Assembly (NCBI GenBank): GCA_003510325.1
Contig: DONB01000170.1
Location: 6,010 to 12,190 of the forward strand
Reading direction: 5' to 3'
Source of the DNA: Thiobacillus sp.
GTDB taxonomy: Bacteria; Pseudomonadota; Gammaproteobacteria; Burkholderiales; Thiobacillaceae
Length of the DNA stretch: 6,181 nucleotides
The notes below the pieces were generated by a model. The model was not told the origin of the DNA and made no database searches. It worked only from the letters and a program-made list of their open reading frames with translations. The position numbers and the translations under genes were made by a program. The number at the start of each line of letters is the position of its first letter. The first letter of the stretch is position 1. Shown here piece by piece: positions 5,080 to 6,181 of this stretch.

Positions 5080-6181
5080 TGGCGGGCGGAAAGAAAAAGC
5101 CACCACTCATGAACATTCCGAGTTCGATCAAGATGGTGGACTTGGCTGCCAAGCATGGGTTTACCCCAAAGTCCGATTCTGAAAAGCGGTCGGTACGGGA
5201 GCGCCTGAAGCTGGAAGTGTCCAACAGCCTGAACGTGCCGGCGCCAAACAGCGGGAGCGACCTCAAGCATGACACTGAAGTGGATGACTCGTGGGCGAGT
5301 CTTCCCGTAACCGCTGTCCACTTCTATGAGCGAAATCCCCGCAAGGCGAACAACGAAGCCTACGCTGAGCTGAAGGAGAGCATCCGGGTCAACGGAATCC
5401 TTCAACCCTTGACTGTCACCAAGCGGCCGGGAGAAACCCATTACATTCTGTACGCGGGTGGAAACACCCGCCTGCAGGCCATCCGGGAGTTATGGGAGGA
5501 AACAGGGGATCAAAAGCTCCGCGAAACCCGCGTCATCATCAAAGCCTGGCGCGGTGAAGCATCCGTTCTGCTTGCCCACATGGCCGAAAACACCCAGCGC
5601 AACGATATGACCTTCTGGGATCGTGCCAACGGGACGCTGGAAATCAAGCGTCAGATCGAGGATGAACGCGGGGCGGCATTGACCTTCAGGGAGTTTGAAG
5701 CCGAGATCAAGAAATTCGGTCTTCAGACTGATCTGCGCACACTCAGCATGTACCGATTCGCAGTCGAAAAGATTGCCGATGTTGGCCCGTGGCTATCCGG
5801 TTTATCCGTGCGAACCATCCAGCCACGGCTGAACCTGTTGTTGAAGCTGGCCAATCATCACGATATCGAGGAAAGCGCTTTCTACGCCGAGGTGGTCACG
5901 CCAACCGCAAAGGCCATAGCCGGCATGGTTTCGGAAGATGCCCATGCATTTAGCGCAGACCTATTTCTTGGTCGATGCGAAGCCAGCATGTCTGTCAGGC
6001 TGGAAGTGAACGAGCGGGACATCGGCAAGATGCTCACTGCCATGGAGCGCTTTCCCGACATGACTCTGGAAGGTTTGCAGCGGATATGCAAGCCCCAGCG
6101 CCCGGTCGAACCTTCTGTCGGCGGCACCCAGACTCAATCCACAGCAGAGTCTGGCGGCCAGGTACAGGGGAAATCGTCAGA
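5076..6181 (+). CDS. parB: ParB-family partition protein, PFGI-1-class ICE type, 3' end beyond the window
   Basis: There are 368 codons from ATG 5076, open at the right edge. GGAG (5065-5068) lies 7 nt upstream and the start overlaps the parA stop by four bases; ATG 5079 is an alternative. Residues 1-70 are a basic, low-complexity lead. Residues about 75-180 are the ParB/Srx-like N-terminal domain: ERNPRK (85-90), NGILQPLTV (106-114), then AGGNTRLQA (127-135) where chromosomal ParB has GERRxRA, and AENTQRNDM (170-178), matching the ENLQR box. Residues about 202-233 (TFREFEAEIKKFGL onward) fit the central helix-turn-helix. The C-terminal part seen (from about 350) is Gln/Ser/Gly-rich. ParB binds a centromere-like site and stimulates ParA. 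The GGNTR variant is what I associate with the ParB proteins of PFGI-1-class integrative elements. ParB-fold identity is firm; the subclass is probable. The centromere it recognises is not identified. Confidence 0.9.
   Translation, partial: MMAGGKKKPPLMNIPSSIKMVDLAAKHGFTPKSDSEKRSVRERLKLEVSNSLNVPAPNSGSDLKHDTEVDDSWASLPVTAVHFYERNPRKANNEAYAELKESIRVNGILQPLTVTKRPGETHYILYAGGNTRLQAIRELWEETGDQKLRETRVIIKAWRGEASVLLAHMAENTQRNDMTFWDRANGTLEIKRQIEDERGAALTFREFEAEIKKFGLQTDLRTLSMYRFAVEKIADVGPWLSGLSVRTIQPRLNLLLKLANHHDIEESAFYAEVVTPTAKAIAGMVSEDAHAFSADLFLGRCEASMSVRLEVNERDIGKMLTAMERFPDMTLEGLQRICKPQRPVEPSVGGTQTQSTAESGGQVQGKSS

Larger units (their letters stand above)
4107..6181 (+). mobile_element. Probable left end of a dif-integrated ICE-like element (continues beyond the window)
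   Basis: The segment begins where the dif match stops and contains parA, overlapped by a ParB gene of the type carried by PFGI-1/pKLC102/SPI-7-class integrative conjugative elements. In that class soj/parA is typically the first gene inside one attachment end. Codon usage on this side is more mixed at third positions (frequent TTA, ATT, AAA, GAT) than in the chemoreceptor, which uses almost only G/C there. No transfer genes, integrase or second junction lie within the window, so the extent and mobility are inferred. A stranded partition operon at a natural dif is the alternative. Confidence 0.6.

Noticed and set aside
4859..5441. Minus-strand frames opposite the parA end and parB start
   Set aside because: They are antisense shadows; the ATGA-coupled parA/parB frames carry all recognised motifs.
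1..6181. CRISPR array, tRNA or rRNA genes
   Set aside because: No regularly spaced direct repeats and no tRNA or rRNA signature were seen; in particular no tRNA 3' end lies next to the dif-like junction.

Overview
The window looks like a GC-rich proteobacterial chromosome, most likely a betaproteobacterium of the Rhodocyclales type (Thauera/Azoarcus-like). This rests on the composition, the Aer-type chemoreceptor and a proteobacterial dif-like site, so the taxon is inference. It divides into two parts at about position 4106.

Left part (1 to about 4106), chromosomal signalling locus. Two genes on the minus strand form a phosphorelay operon. The first (1662 to 1051) is a short response regulator with a MerR/excisionase-like DNA-binding domain placed before its receiver domain. 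The second begins 23 bp later (1027) and runs off the left edge; it encodes an Hpt domain, a degenerate receiver and an intact-looking receiver. Divergent from these, across an AT-rich spacer, is an Aer-like methyl-accepting chemotaxis protein (1885 to 3561) with a PAS domain, two membrane helices, HAMP and a signalling hairpin. It ends at a rho-independent-type terminator. From there to about 4086 I see no credible gene.

Boundary (4087 to 4114). Here lies a dif-type Xer recombination site with an intact XerC-side arm and central region. Sixteen consecutive bases equal E. coli dif, but the XerD-side arm is almost completely replaced. That is the expected form of the junction left when a mobile element integrates at dif by XerC/XerD: host arm on the left, element arm on the right.

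Right part (about 4107 to the right edge), apparent end of an integrative element. After a 112-bp non-coding strip containing an 8-bp-stem palindrome come parA (4219 to 5079) and a ParB-family gene (5076 onward, open at the right edge), overlapping by ATGA. The ParB has the GGNTR form of the nucleotide-binding box that I associate with PFGI-1/pKLC102/SPI-7-class integrative conjugative elements. Codon usage is visibly less GC-rich than on the left. In those elements a soj/parA gene is the first gene inside one attachment end, as here. The most interesting reading is therefore an ICE-type partition module at the edge of an element inserted in the chromosomal dif site, analogous to but probably distinct from the gonococcal genetic island. 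Transfer genes, an integrase if any, and the second dif junction would lie to the right of the window.
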